64,000 nt of DNA. Origin: Armillaria gallica (lineage: Eukaryota > Basidiomycota > Agaricomycetes > Agaricales > Physalacriaceae). Where the stretch lies: contig JBANDB010000016.1 in the NCBI GenBank assembly GCA_037576215.1, forward strand, positions 248,001 through 312,000, given 5' to 3'. The notes below the pieces were generated by a model. That model was given only the letters and a program-made list of their open reading frames with translations, had not been told where the DNA came from and did not search any database. Position numbers and translations under genes: made by a program. Below are positions 22,904 through 34,515 of the stretch, in pieces (position 1 is the first letter of the stretch; every line of letters begins with the position of its first letter).

Positions 22904-24464
22904 TCAAGCAAGTTCCGCTTCATTATGTGCTCCTTCTAGATCTGGGAGGTCGTCAAGCATACCATCATCTGATGATGTGAAGAGATCATTGATCTGCACA
23001 GGTGGCATGTCAATGATCGCATTGATATCCGGTACGTCAATCTTCTTCCTGGCAAAGTATGGTAATAGTCTAAATGCAGCAACTGGTCTTGCGAAGGTTG
23101 AACCATCTAATTCACAAAGGAGATATGTGCCACCTTTATTCCTCCCCAAGATCACTAAGGGGCCCAAATATCTGGCGCGCATTTTACGATTTAGAGCCTT
23201 CTCTATCTGTGTGTTGCACATCAAAACTAAATCTCCCTTCTGGAAGTTGAAGTCTCTGATAGAGTATTCGTGGTCCTTCTCAAATTTAACTGCTGCATTT
23301 CTTCTTGCTTTGTAGACTTTAGACCTCAAGTGCTCAAGATCTTGAGAACATTTTTGAAGACTAATGGCTCGGCGTGCGATTAATGACGTGGTACTGATGA
23401 TATTGTCTGGTGGCAGCATCAACCATGTAGATTCGACTATGTCCATTGGAAGAAGGGGCTCCATCCTGGTTGCGGCAAAATACGGTGAACAACCCATGCG
23501 TCTCCTGATCGTTATTTGGTCTGCCCAAAATACGGAATAGGCATTTTGACTCCACTTCTTTTGATCACCATCAGACGCCTTAAACAGTCCTTGACAGACA
23601 TCGAAGTGTGGTCTTTCGGCAATTCCATTGGCTCTGGAGTTATAACCAGAGATACGAATGTGATTGATATGGTACTTCTTGCTCAAATAATTGATTGCAG
23701 CAACAAAGGCGGATCTGTTGTCGGTAACGATCTCGACTAAGGATCCCCAACGGCATAAGATATTCTCGAATCCATTCTCCTAAAGTTCGTGCTGTTTCTT
23801 TGCACAAGCAGCGAAATTCTGGATAATGACTGAGCGAACATCTGCCTTGGACGATGTAACGGTATTGTCCTGAAACTGGCATGATCATGGTGTCCATATA
23901 CATCTTGGAAAACAAAGGAGTGGGAAGCATGATGGTAGGCGGAATATAGATTTGTCGGGTTTGACGGATTTGGCATAGATGACATGTCCTTACGAACCAG
24001 GAAATATCATACTTCATATCCGGCCACCAATAACGTTCCTTGATTAGCATGTGCATCGCATAGAAGCCCTTGTGAGCAACGTCATCGTGACAAGACATCA
24101 TCACTTGAATGCGACGTTCAGGGGACAAGACGAGCTGATGTCTCCCATCTACGTTTTTGCGCCATAGCTTTCCTTGTCTCTCGAAGAAATGAACGGCATA
24201 TTTCATGAATTTCGCGTATGCAGTATTGTCAAATCCTGCAGGTCTCTTGAGGTATAGATGCCATGGCAATAGGTGCGTTAGCCATTCATCTAAACGTTGT
24301 TGCTTTGCGGTACGAGGAACTTCTGAGTAAGGAATGATTTTCGTGGAATCTATGGCAACTTCTTGTTGTAGAACTTGAATTAACTTGATTGGCGAATTAA
24401 CCGGAGGTGAAGTTGAATTAATAAAATGCATAAGCCTGTAATGAGTGTGTAAGAAGTCTTCCAT
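22904..24464 (-). pseudogene. Giant element integrase
   Basis: An H2C2 zinc-binding region (HDDVAHKGF...CHLCQIRQ) at about 24,080-23,960 is followed by the catalytic core. The three acidic residues are visible: MYMDTMIMP, EIVTDNRSAF and NGIAERPH. A one-base loss near 23,770 shifts the frame between REYL and the second catalytic Asp, so the core is split. The C-terminal part (23,686-22,904) has the GPF-like region YLGPLVILGRNKGGTYLLCE. No chromodomain follows. In the living element it inserts the cDNA into the genome. Confidence 0.85.
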
Positions 24465-25019
24465 GCCATCTTCGGGTGGAGGAGGGTCTCCTAGTTGGGG
24501 TGGGCATCGTGATAATCCATCTGGACCATGCTTAGAGCCTGGTACATGGACTAGAACGAAATGAAAAGATAGAATGCCGATAATCCATCAGTTAACTGCT
24601 GCTCAGGGTGTGATATCAGGGTTCTTGAGCATTCCCTTGATAGCACTCGCGTCTACTTCAACAATAAACGTTGGAAGACCGATAAGATAAATTTTGCAAT
24701 CTCCTAAGGCGCAGTATAATCCAAATATCTCTTTCTTGGCTTGAGAATATCTGCACTCGCATTCGTTAAGAGTGATTGAACCGAACCTAGTGAAATATTG
24801 AATCTTTGGATTGACGGGGTCGCACTGTGCTAGATAATATCCAACTGCAGCAGGTCCTGTATCAATGGCAAGTATAACAGCTCCTGTTGATGTGTAACTG
24901 AGCGGCCTTAATGCTGGGCTGACTCTGACTGCATCTTTAAGATCTTCTTGTGCAGCAATCTCTGCTGATTCGAATTTAAAAGGAACATCTTTTCTGAATA
25001 ACTTGGTAATGGGTAGAGC
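24465..25019 (-). pseudogene. Giant element RNase H region
   Basis: Same frame as RT. The block AIDTGPAAVGYYLAQCD and the later FVLVHVPGSKHGPDGLSR match the RNase H and connection region of Ty3 polymerases. Stops at 24,603-24,605 and 24,588-24,590 (TGA twice) break it. Confidence 0.7.
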
Positions 25020-26261
25020 TCAGGTTGCAAAATTATCAATGAATATTCGTAGGACTCCGACGGTACCAATGAAGGCATGCGCATCAGAGACGTCAATACA
25101 AGGTCCCCATTGGAGTATTGACAAGACAATACTTTCGAGAGGTAGTCGGCCAGCATACGTGCATCTATGTCCTAACATGGTAATTTCGGCGCAGCAAAGG
25201 TAGGCTTTCTTGCCTGAAAACATGCCTCCACAATATTTCATGCATTGGACAATTCTGTTTAGGTTTTGGAAATGTTCCCAGACAAAACATCGAATGCCGG
25301 TATTGAGAGGAATGGTTTTGTAGCCTCCTATGATTTCATATCGAGTTTCTGGTCCTCGAACTGGGACGTCATCAATGTAAGGAATGGTGAACTCTGGGAT
25401 TTTGGGTTGTAGAATGAAGGTAACATCGTCATGGAATATTGGGATGGAATTGGTCCAACCCATGGGTAAGGTAACGAGTCATAGTGCTCCATAAGGAGTT
25501 TGGAAGGTGGTAAGGTTGCGAGACGACTCTGCCAATAGACGTTCATTGTATCCAACGAATAAGTCTAGAGTAGCGCCGCATGCACAACCTGCAAAATGTT
25601 CTGCGAGAGGGTCTGTTGCCGGTGGTAATCCCAAATGAGCAATTGTAACTTCGTTCAACGGTTCTAAACTGTGAACTATGTGAAGACTTTTGCCATCTTT
25701 CTTTAAAACCGTAAACCATCTTGAGTGGTAGGAAGAGTTGGAAGGTTCATAAACGCCTGCGTCAATCTTTGTTTTGATCATATGGCAAACTTCTGTGTAA
25801 ATGCCTGGAGGTATAGGAATATTTCATAGAACCCAAGGGGTGTGTTCGATGACTGGGATATCAATGGGAGGGAAGAAATATTTACAAAAACTGCCTCGTT
25901 CTGAATCCTCCCAAGCGAATGCTTTCTTCTGAACCATTATGAAGTGATGCATGAGCTTCATTTCTTCTGGCCAAAGGAAACCATTGTTATGGATGGAGTT
26001 GATGTACTCCTTGCATTCTTCGGTATAACGTTTGGTGGGAATGAAAGGTGGTGGGGTTGGAGATAATGTAGGTATTTTGGCTAATGGATCTCCTTGAATA
26101 TTGCGAACGATACAGAATTTATCAGGCAAGGTTGCAAGTATGGGCTTCGTTTTCAAAGCTACCGGCTTGTACTTCTTGCCTGTGAAAACCAAAACTTTCT
26201 TAGAGAACCATGGCTTGTAGGATTGATCTCCAATAATATTAGAACCGTATAGATGATACAT
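25020..26261 (-). pseudogene. Giant element reverse transcriptase
   Basis: RT motifs in order: WFTVLKKDGKSLHIVHSLEP, GATLDLFVGYNERLL, FQTPYGAL and LVTLPMGWTNSIPIFHDDV, then the catalytic YIDD in IPYIDDVPVRGP near 25,370. This is the YIDDVPV type common in basidiomycete Ty3 elements. In-frame TGA codons at 25,824, 25,479 and 25,020 interrupt it, each explained by a CGA-to-TGA or similar transition. Confidence 0.85.
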
Positions 26262-26603
26262 GTAATCTCGGGGCTGGGAAACAGAACTGAAATCTGAGAA
26301 ATCTTGAGGAATCTAAGTAGGAATAGAATATAACGGTAACAATTGTTTGTGATCTGTTGGTAAAGAGAATTTGGCATATGGGGTGGAACTGTACATGGTT
26401 TCGGTCGACCATAGTGATTGTGTAAACGTAGTGGGTTGGATAGGGAATTTATTAGGGTCACAAGCTGATAAATATTGGGTTGAAGCTTTTTCTGAGTCAA
26501 ATTCGGAAGTGGACATCGTGTAGGCAATAATTTTAGGTTCTTGATTCGCGTCTAATTCAATGACAAGGGCGATCTCCTCTATATCATCGTTGGGTTCTTC
26601 TAG

Positions 26604-28493
26604 TCAATTTTCCCAGGAAAATGGGACGTGGTTAAGGATGCGGGGACGACCACAAGGAATCGTCAGGATGGTGGCGGTCTTGCCGGTATTCGGATCATGG
26701 ATGGTAATGGTCTGGTTTTCGTCCAAATAATTGCGAACAATACTCTGAGTTAATGTGTCGAAGGGTCTGCCGAGTAAGATATCGTAGGCAGATTGCCGAA
26801 TGATGTGCACTTGCAAGTATAGTGTGATATCTCCAAACAAAAATGCAACATTTTGTGCTAGACCCAAGGAATAATTCGTAGTTCCATTGGCCGACTGCAT
26901 TTCCAATATAACTGTAGGATCATAGATCAACCCCAAGCGCAAGCACACAGCTTCTGACATGGAGATCACTTGTGATCCGGGATCAATGATGCACTCAACT
27001 TTGAGCTGATGATCCACCACTGGGATGATGGATCTTAATGAAATAGAATCTGCTGCGCATTTCAAGGGTCCGATCTTCTCCCCTTTCTTGATGCGAGCTT
27101 CATATGGGTCTGGGACAACTGACGATCCTGCCGGCAGTTCCTTCTGCGCATTACTGGTCTGCTCGAAAGTCTGCACGAAATTATCCGGCATGCTGTATAA
27201 AAGAGTGGAAGTTTTGCTATTTTCGTGGTCTTCTGGCACTTTTACTGTGATCTCTACAGTTTCAGGTCCGGTAAACAGTAAAGCTACCTCCTTCTGGAAC
27301 TGTTCCACAGTATTTGGCACTTTGCACTTCGTGTTATCCTCCTTAATCATTTCCCTGATTGCTGGTGATAAAGAATATAACTCTTGATGCGACAATGTGA
27401 TTGTGGAGTCAAGCGCATGCTCATAGACTTCTCGTGCAACATGTGAACCTTCTATCGGCGCCCGTGTCCTATAAGCAGGTTCATTATCTTTGGGACGCTT
27501 GTGGACATCTGGCTTTGCACCCGCATTACGAACTGCTGGCGGTGCGTAATTGGCTGGCTTTGCTGTGGCAAATGGATGAATATCTTCGGGGATGAGCTGA
27601 GCTACATGCTCCTTGACTGGTGCATGCTCGGGTACTGCCGTGACAGTCTTGGATGAATCTTGTCGCGGAGTAGCAGGTGGCGCATAAGATGGAAACTTGG
27701 AACAAATATCCTGATCATTGCCGTGGACTACTGTCTTAGCTTTCTCGAATTGACGTGGAGAATAAGACTCTATGATAGCTGCGGCAATTTCATCATCTTG
27801 CTTGGTCTGAGCAGGTACAGCAATATCATCTTTGTTGTCTGAATATTCGACTAAGTCGGGCATGCCATCATAATCTGGGGTAAGATCTTGATCGAAGTGA
27901 TCGCGAATCTTAGGTATGGCAACCTCCTGCTCGTCATCAAGCACTGCTTCTTCAGCGGCCTTCCAACTAGTACGAGTTTGTCGACCCACTGCCTTAGTAG
28001 GTTCTTGCAGAACAGCGGCCTTCATTTTTGCTGTGGGAGCTGCCTTCTTGGTTGGTCCGCATTTAAGGTGGGGAACCTCGACTACAACCTGGCGAATCAT
28101 AGTATCCGTAGTGTCTGCAGTATTTGGACTAGAAGAGTCTTCTTCGGCAACATGCATGAACTGTTTGATGCCCTGGATCTCTTTTCCAATAGCTTCGGAT
28201 TTGGCAATGAGCGCCTCAAGGCATTGACGCGCATCAATCCCAGAAATGGGTGCGCTAAGTGACTGAGCGTCTGCGTTAACTGGCAAAGAACATTGCCAGC
28301 TGAGATGCAGAACTGGCTCAACAATGGCATTCATCAGCTGATTGACGATGCTGATCTGGCCTGGATTCTGATGGTGCCATTCCTCGATACGATCTTTAAG
28401 CCAAGTGCCTTGGAGACCTCTAGGGACCCAAGCACCAGTAGACAGGACGATCTTCCCATCTATATTGCACCTGCACTTCCCTTCTTTAATCAT
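26604..28493 (-). pseudogene. Giant element linker and retropepsin-like protease
   Basis: 629-codon open stretch. Residues 1-370 are acidic and low-complexity. Near 27,000-26,950 is the aspartic protease active site, VECIIDPGSQVISMS, with DPGS in place of the usual D-T/S-G, followed by a flap-like IIRQSAYDILLGRPF. It would process the polyprotein. It ends at a TGA (26,604) that interrupts a frame continuing into RT. Confidence 0.75.
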
Positions 28494-29966
28494 CTCTTCG
28501 ACTTTGAGACATTCTCGAATAAAATGACCAATTTCGCCACAGAAACTGCAATTTTGGCCAGTTGCTGTATTAGCATAACTGCTCTGCTGCTGCGGGCTGG
28601 ATGAAAACGATCATTGCTGAGCTTTCTGGAATCGATCATTTGAGTTTAACTGCAATAACGTCTCGCCAAGTTTAATGAGCTGATTAATATGCTCCATCTT
28701 TACTTGGGGTTCCACAGGTTCTTCTTTGACACGAATGATTGGCTGAGGTTGCGAAACTGGACCGGGATACGGCATCTCGGAAGGTCTGGCTGGACCAGCA
28801 TCACGAAAACTCTGAGTAGGCATACTGCTAAGAGTGCTTTCTCCTTTATTCGTGCCTTGTAAAATGAACTGAGCAGCTGCGTAAATATCGCTGAGGTCGT
28901 AAGGGTCTGCTGGATGATGGTCTGGTAATTTGATCTGGAGTCGACAGGCAATGGCGTCCCAAACGTGGTTAGGAAAGCCTTTGCTGAACATATTGCCGGT
29001 CTCATGGTTCGACAAACGATTATTCGTGACCAAATGCTTTACTTTGGGGTAGAATTCTCGATAAAACGCTCCTAGGTCTGCGAGATTATCAACTTCTCAC
29101 ATGTATTTTCCAATAATGTGCTCGAGGTCGTGTCTCTCATATTTTTGAGTGGTGCTAGTGTCAGGATACTGAGCGACTACAGCATCCTTGAAATTTTCAT
29201 AGGTTTTGCCGGCATCGCTATACTCGGGCAGGCTCTCCCAAAATTCGGAGATGACAAGACCAGGATAGTAGATAAACCACTTCTTTTTATCGGCTTCTGC
29301 ATTTATGCTATGATGGGTGAAGAGGCCTTCGATATCACTGATATAACACGTCAATTCGCATCCAGGACTAATTTCGTCAATGATATTTGGCGCGCTCTTC
29401 TCCTTTCGGAAAGGCATAGATGCTGCTGCCATGGCTGCTGGTTGTTGTACTGGCTGCTGAACTGGAGGTTGTACTGGGGGCTGTATGGGTGGTTGTGCAC
29501 CGGGTTGCGCTACGGGGGCTGGTTGTTGATTCAGATTGACTGGTGGTAAGATGGGGAAAATGGGAAAATAAGAGGTGGAAGCCTCTGCCGGTGGATCAAA
29601 AGTGAGACTTTGTTCGAAGGACTCGTCCTTGATATCAAAGTTTATGGTGGTAGTGGAATCTGGTACTAATTCGTCGCTAGATTTGATGGATTCTTCTTGT
29701 CGGTAATCGGTGAACGAGGTGGATTCTATGTGGTAGCCTCCAAAAGCTTGTCCGGAATAAGGGGTGCCAGGGGCAGTTCTGTAGTTTGAACCAAAGAGTT
29801 CTGTGGTAACTTCAGTTTCTTTGTCATCTTCTGGTCCAGAAAACGATAAATTCTCTCTTTCAGAGATGTCTAATTCTTTGGGAAATGGGGATGTGGGAGA
29901 TTCAACAAAAGACCCAGGAATGGGACTATGAGGGGAGTCTGGTAACGGGGTTTCTGTAGTGAGCAT
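28494..29966 (-). pseudogene. Giant element gag with CCHC zinc knuckle
   Basis: Starts MLTTETPLPDSPHSPIPGSF at 29,966. A Pro/Gln-rich repeat (QPPIQPPVQPPVQQP) near 29,480 is followed by the capsid-like region (LFTHHSINAEADKKKWFIYY). The zinc knuckle CSFCGEIGHFIREC (C-x2-C-x4-H-x4-C) lies at about 28,550-28,507. TGA stops at 29,097 and 28,611 fit TGG-to-TGA changes. The frame is the same as that of protease and RT, so gag and pol were one long ORF without a programmed frameshift. Confidence 0.85.
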
Positions 29967-30207
29967 CGAAGATGACGCTTCCGACGATGCTAAATGGGCT
30001 GTAGATTCTTGTAATTGAAGACACGCAGAGGTATTTCGAAGGCCTCTGCCCTGAACGGGGACATAAGGTGTTTTATGTTCAAATTTTTGTGAAATGGTGA
30101 AGAATTCAGGTTCGCAGCAAGTATAAGCTCGCTATGAAGGGCAAATTAAAAGGTGATAGGCATATATAAATGCGATCAAAGAATTGATCTGGGATGTGAA
30201 CTGATCC

Positions 30208-30224
30208 CCTCACGGTGGGCTCCA
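30208..30224 (-). promoter_or_regulatory. Primer-binding site of giant element
   Basis: Minus strand TGGAGCCCACCGTGAGG begins 4 nt inside the 5' LTR end. The TGG start is what pairing with a tRNA CCA end would give. Which tRNA is not resolved. Confidence 0.55.
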
Positions 30225-30228
30225 GAAA

Positions 30229-31932
30229 TGATGAGCCTAAGACTTCCATGGCAATGGCAACACCAACTCAGAATGAGCTTGGTTAATTAATGTAGTAGCA
30301 CGGCAATCAAGGCGATCGTGTGTGCGAGTGGTTCAGGGCACCTCCATGCAGTAGAACAATTCCTCTATATGCAAGAATACACTGCGACTTTAAGTCTGCA
30401 AAGTAGTACTGCTTGGTAGTCGAGTACTAGATGCTAAGGCTATAAGCCGTAGGGATCTCTCGAAGTGAGAGAGAATGGAAGCAGGTATGATGTGAATACC
30501 ACGAATCTGTATGAGAAAATGCGAGATGAGACTAGAAAACATCACTAGACGGCAATCTATGTGGGGTGAACAATGGGAGATAGACTAAACGGTCAGCAAT
30601 GGTCTATGAGTGAACGGGACGATGAGAAATCATGAGTAGAGACGAGGTGGGGCGAGAGAAAACATTGAACAAGGTGCGGAGGGTGGAATGTCGAGAGAAA
30701 ATGTTGTACTACAAAAACTGGTGAGGATACTGGTTCTATACAGTGCTGGTGCTGAAGTCGATGTCGAAACTGGTCTTGTACTGAAAATGATCTATCCTGT
30801 GTCAAAAATAACCTTCAAGTCCACTCAAGGGACTGTCCTATACTGATGCAATATGAAAACTTGCTAATACTGATCCTAAGTCTACTCGGAGACGACCCAA
30901 GTGGGTGACAATAACGGTGGTGAAGGTGAAAGGGTAAAAACTCCAATGGTACGAAAGTGAAACGGTGACGGCCTAGTAAAAGATAACAGAGACGAGGTAT
31001 GGTGCGGCAATCACATATTGGCACAATATGATCATGTACCAATAGTGTTAAGAGTGAAGAGTGAGTGTGGAAGAACTCTTCACAGTTAAGAACCGTGGAA
31101 TAACTCTGGTGAGTTTAAGAGTTGACGTGCAATCGAGATTATGCTGGGGTAAACAGTATATTGCTGTAGAACGGTGAATAGACATAGTTTACTGGTGATA
31201 ATTGATATGGTGCACTGAGATAGACTGCGATAGACTGGTGATAAACTGGTGATAAACTGACTAGCTATGTTTTTCTAGCTAGTTTTTATACTACAAGTAC
31301 GAATTTATAAATAGTGTAAATATGAGCGACTTAGTAAGGCTGTAAGGCCATAGCTTGGTAAAATCGTAGTGAACATATGGTCCTTTTGCCTTCAAAAGTA
31401 ACAGCAAGTCATTGATGTTGCCATGTTCGGACTGAAGCTGTATGGTCTTATTGAGTGACGAGCAGATCAACAAGTGCTGTTTAGCTGCGGATTTCTGGGC
31501 AATAGTCGTCATGCTGAGGAGTATGCGTGGGGGTACATTTTCTCGAGGCCTTGGCATTGTAACAGCCTTAATAAACACGGTCTGTAGTTGCCATAGCTGC
31601 AATTATCATAGCTGGGAGGGTACTCACATCAATCACGTCATTTCATTAAGTGATAGATGGGTGCGTCAACTAGTTGCTTCTGAGTGATGCGACAACTCCA
31701 TATTAGGATGATGGTTGATCAACAGTGCCTTGCCATGATGAAATACAGCAATTATGATGCATAGCAAGATGGGATGGATAACAAAGTGCATGAGGAGTGA
31801 TTGCCATAGGGTGAAAGTGGTATTGCTGTGTGTGGAATTATTGGTTTACTGAAAGGCCGTTGAAGGGATGGCAACATTAATTAGCAGGGAAAATCCACAA
31901 ATTCTGAGCATACAGAGCCTGGAGGCTCATCA
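30229..31932 (-). repeat. 5' LTR of giant element
   Basis: 1,704 bp, TGATGAGCC..GGCTCATCA. A minus-strand TATA-like TATAAAAACT lies at 31,290-31,281 and is the likely promoter. Compared with the 14,939 LTR, many CG sites here read CA or TG (for example 30,247 ccatgg against ccgtgg). Confidence 0.9.
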
Positions 31933-32051
31933 CTGTATGAATAATTGCAGAAATATTAGACCTCTAGTTACACCTGCATATGGGAGTTACATGGTCTTGG
32001 TGAGACTCTGGAAGTGAGCCCACAGCCTGGGTGGTATTTTGGCAAGAAATC

Positions 32052-32261
32052 CTAAATATACGATAACATTAACAAGAATAAAAACGTGCCAAGGATCGGA
32101 AAAGCAGAGAGCGGGACTGTCGGACCAAACTTGTTGAGAACAGGAACAACAGCTGGTCCGACCCAACGAAGAAACACATCCATGGCATGGGAACTTTCGG
32201 CACCTCCTCCTCCCTCTGTTGATAATCTGACTATTCCACCAGCACCCTGTTGTGCACCCAT
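32052..32261 (-). CDS. Possible small membrane peptide
   Basis: A 69-aa ORF ending in a strongly hydrophobic stretch (VPLSAFPILGTFLFLLMLSY), after a Gly-rich start and DVFLRWVGPAVVPVLNKFGP. The equivalent positions in the other duplicated units (9,317-9,530, 53,106-53,324, about 62,700-62,780) keep the SHAM/VPMP region but are broken. It might be a last exon. No family recognised. Confidence 0.25.
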   Translation of the reverse strand: MGAQQGAGGIVRLSTEGGGGAESSHAMDVFLRWVGPAVVPVLNKFGPTVPLSAFPILGTFLFLLMLSYI

Positions 32262-33301
32262 GGTCTATCTACCTTGTAGCTTCCATGCTATAACTACCAT
32301 CAAGACGAAACTGCAAGAGCGGCATCTTGGTCCAAAGGCCACTGTGTTCCCTGCGAATTCCTTTATAGAATTGCAATCTGAGCCAGGCGGTAGACACAAG
32401 CGGTGTGAGTGGACTTGGTTTATGATCAGCTTGAGAAACCAAATTCAAAGATCAAACATGCGTTCACCAGTCTCTGCTAAATTATCATATTGTTGACTTC
32501 TTTGCATAACAGGAGGCTGAGTGCAGGCTTGAATTCATGTGTACTTTGCAGTTTTATATCTTCTTCCCATTGACATTGAGAGCTAGCCCTCAAGGTTATA
32601 CATTCCCACTACTCCCAGTAGACACTGCTGTTCGAATCACCAGCCACATACTAGACATGGCAGATGCCTGCACCCTTCAAATCTTGTTTAGTCTGTGTGC
32701 TTCCACTGGCATCCGGCATCATTCAATGGACATTAGGTTGAGTGAGATTTGTAATCCAGCCGGGTGAATCCAAATATCCACATGGATGATATGCACATGG
32801 ATAAGTCAAGCACGATATACTGCCTGGAATACTGTTCACCGATTGAGGTCTGGCTAATGTATGAAATAAGAGTAGCTGGTACATTGTGGGGGTGCTGAAC
32901 ATTACCATTCTATGACACTTTAGATGACATCAAGTAAGTCTTGCCCTGATCTTCTCCTTGGATTTCTCCCAACTGTCTCTGTTTCCAGACATATGCTATT
33001 TACAATTGCAGTCGGTACCATCTTTGGTATCAAGCCCTTCCAACAGTATGATGATGGCCTTGAGGAAGCACAAAGCAATTATAGCTCTAGGCATAGTAAA
33101 TGGCCATTCAACTTTCGGATGTCTCCAAGTTTCTATCTGCTTGTTGTAGGATATTGCTCTCAGTCAGTATCTGTAATTATTCACTCTTCGGTTATCTTAT
33201 CAGATTCTACAGCATCGTTCCTTGGTGCCATCACACTGCGAGTTTGACACTGGCTCCTGCATCGCTCTCTACAGCATGCTTCTCTTTTACCACCACCCAC
33301 C
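32262..33301. other. Duplicated flank upstream of the helical gene
   Basis: Similar in patches to 9,600-10,478, 53,300-54,140 and 58,860-59,357. It contains the minus-strand short ORF starting at 33,094, which parallels the 9,984-10,253 ORF but stops after about 33 codons unless an intron (GT at about 33,007) is used. Confidence 0.4.
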
Positions 33302-34023
33302 ATGCCCACCCTCAATGCCTGTCTCCAAGTTGCATGTCTTGCCAAAGCTGCAGGCAACAGTGTTCCATACCTCGAAAGTGTGGCCAAGGTTGCCATACTT
33401 GTCTTCAAGCTCCTTGATGTTTGTCTTACTATACTTTGCCATATGGATGTTGTCACTGATTCTGCATTCTACAGCAAAAGGTGAAGAACAAGGAAAGTGC
33501 CAAGGAGCTCTGTGAGAGCATCGCCAACATGATCCTCATCATTGATGACCTTGTTCATATGCAAGAAGGAACTTCGTGTTATATCGAGATTTGCGGGGAG
33601 ATGGAAACATGAGCTGCTGTTCCTATTTGCTCTCTTCAACAGCTACTCAATGGTCTGGTTATAGGTATCTTCAAAGGATGGTGCAAGATATGAAGGATAT
33701 TAAGCTCAAACCCCATAGCTTTAGGGGTGTCTTCTGCGTTGACGATTTCAGAGACACCATCCAGGCTTACAGGAGGCATGTAGATGATCTGAAGATGGAC
33801 TTTGTGGTAATATTTCCGCTTTCAGATTTTTCATGCCACATCTCACGTTCTGCTATAGATTCATTCAGTGGGTGACTGTAATTTGAAAGTCACACAGATG
33901 CACTGCTTGTTTATGAATGGGATGCCACAGGCTGCTGTTTGTCACTCTGAGGACTCGGAGGAGTTTGTTTTCCGGATCCCAAAAAAGCCTGTTGCAATCA
34001 CCGCCTTTTTTTTTTCACTCTGA
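33302..34023 (+). pseudogene. Helical-bundle family copy, mutated splice donor
   Basis: Exons 33,302-33,418, 33,475-33,608, 33,665-33,806 and 33,859-34,023 add up to 558 nt with no internal stop (185 aa). It begins MPTLNACLQVACLAKAAGNS, and exon 3 holds VDDFRDTIQAYRRHVDDLKM. Exon 4 ends FVFRIPKKPVAITAFFFSL. The second intron's donor reads ATGAGC where the other copies have GTGGGT or GTAGGT; without splicing, a TGA follows at once. A single transition would explain it, so the copy is probably inactive. It pairs with the convergent minus-strand copy that now starts at 49,022. Confidence 0.75.
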
Positions 34024-34513
34024 TCTGATCACTGTTGGTGTCCCAAACTGATCAATTGATTGGCCACAGACTTTCTATTAATAGTTGCACTGTTCCAGTA
34101 TAGACTGAATTCATTCTCACATCTACATCCAAAGTTCAATACACTTTGTTTCAAAGCTCCCATGAATTGCTGTTTTCATGGTATAAGACAGGATTATTCC
34201 GCTGGCAGTGATTAATTTGAGCCTGATGCTAACAATTACATTCTGAGCATTGGTACGATTGTTTGTCAGTAAACTGGGTCGACACAGAGAGAGAGAGAGT
34301 TGTCTCCACCCTTTCGGTTAGTAGGGTGTTTCAACTTTGCTATGTTAATTTACATCTCTTTCCGGGGCATATTTAGCCATACCTCACATGGACAGAAAAT
34401 CTCAATTTTAATTCTGGCTTAATAGCAGACTCAGGCACATTACTCATCACACCCTCTTACAATATTTATTCACTCCTTGACTGACACCAGCAAATCAAGT
34501 CAGGATGTCAAAG
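34024..34513. other. Downstream flank, no gene
   Basis: Matches 60,045-60,560 downstream of the copy at 59,358. A short gagagagaga run lies at about 34,289-34,300. Confidence 0.5.
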
Positions 34514-34515
34514 TA

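Larger units (their letters stand above)
14939..31932 (-). mobile_element. Giant Ty3/gypsy-type LTR retrotransposon with antisense accessory genes
   Basis: 16,994-bp element read on the minus strand. It consists of a 5' LTR (31,932-30,229), PBS, gag-pol (29,966-22,904), a 6.2-kb region holding two spliced plus-strand genes, a polypurine tract, and a 3' LTR (16,627-14,939). LTRs begin TGATGAGCCT and end AGGCTCATCA, an inverted match of at least 10 bp. Gag-pol is one continuous frame broken by stops and one frameshift. The size is about three times that of a typical fungal Ty3 element, because of the antisense cargo. No target duplication is found: the flanks are gcaat/ggcaa on the left and ctgta on the right, and a stub of LTR adjoins the left end, so one end may have been rearranged. 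The two LTRs differ mainly by CpG transitions, so the insertion is old. Confidence 0.85.

Noticed and set aside
32086..32496. 136-aa plus-strand ORF
   Set aside because: Not conserved in frame in the other duplicated units; antisense to the small hydrophobic ORF, which is itself weak.
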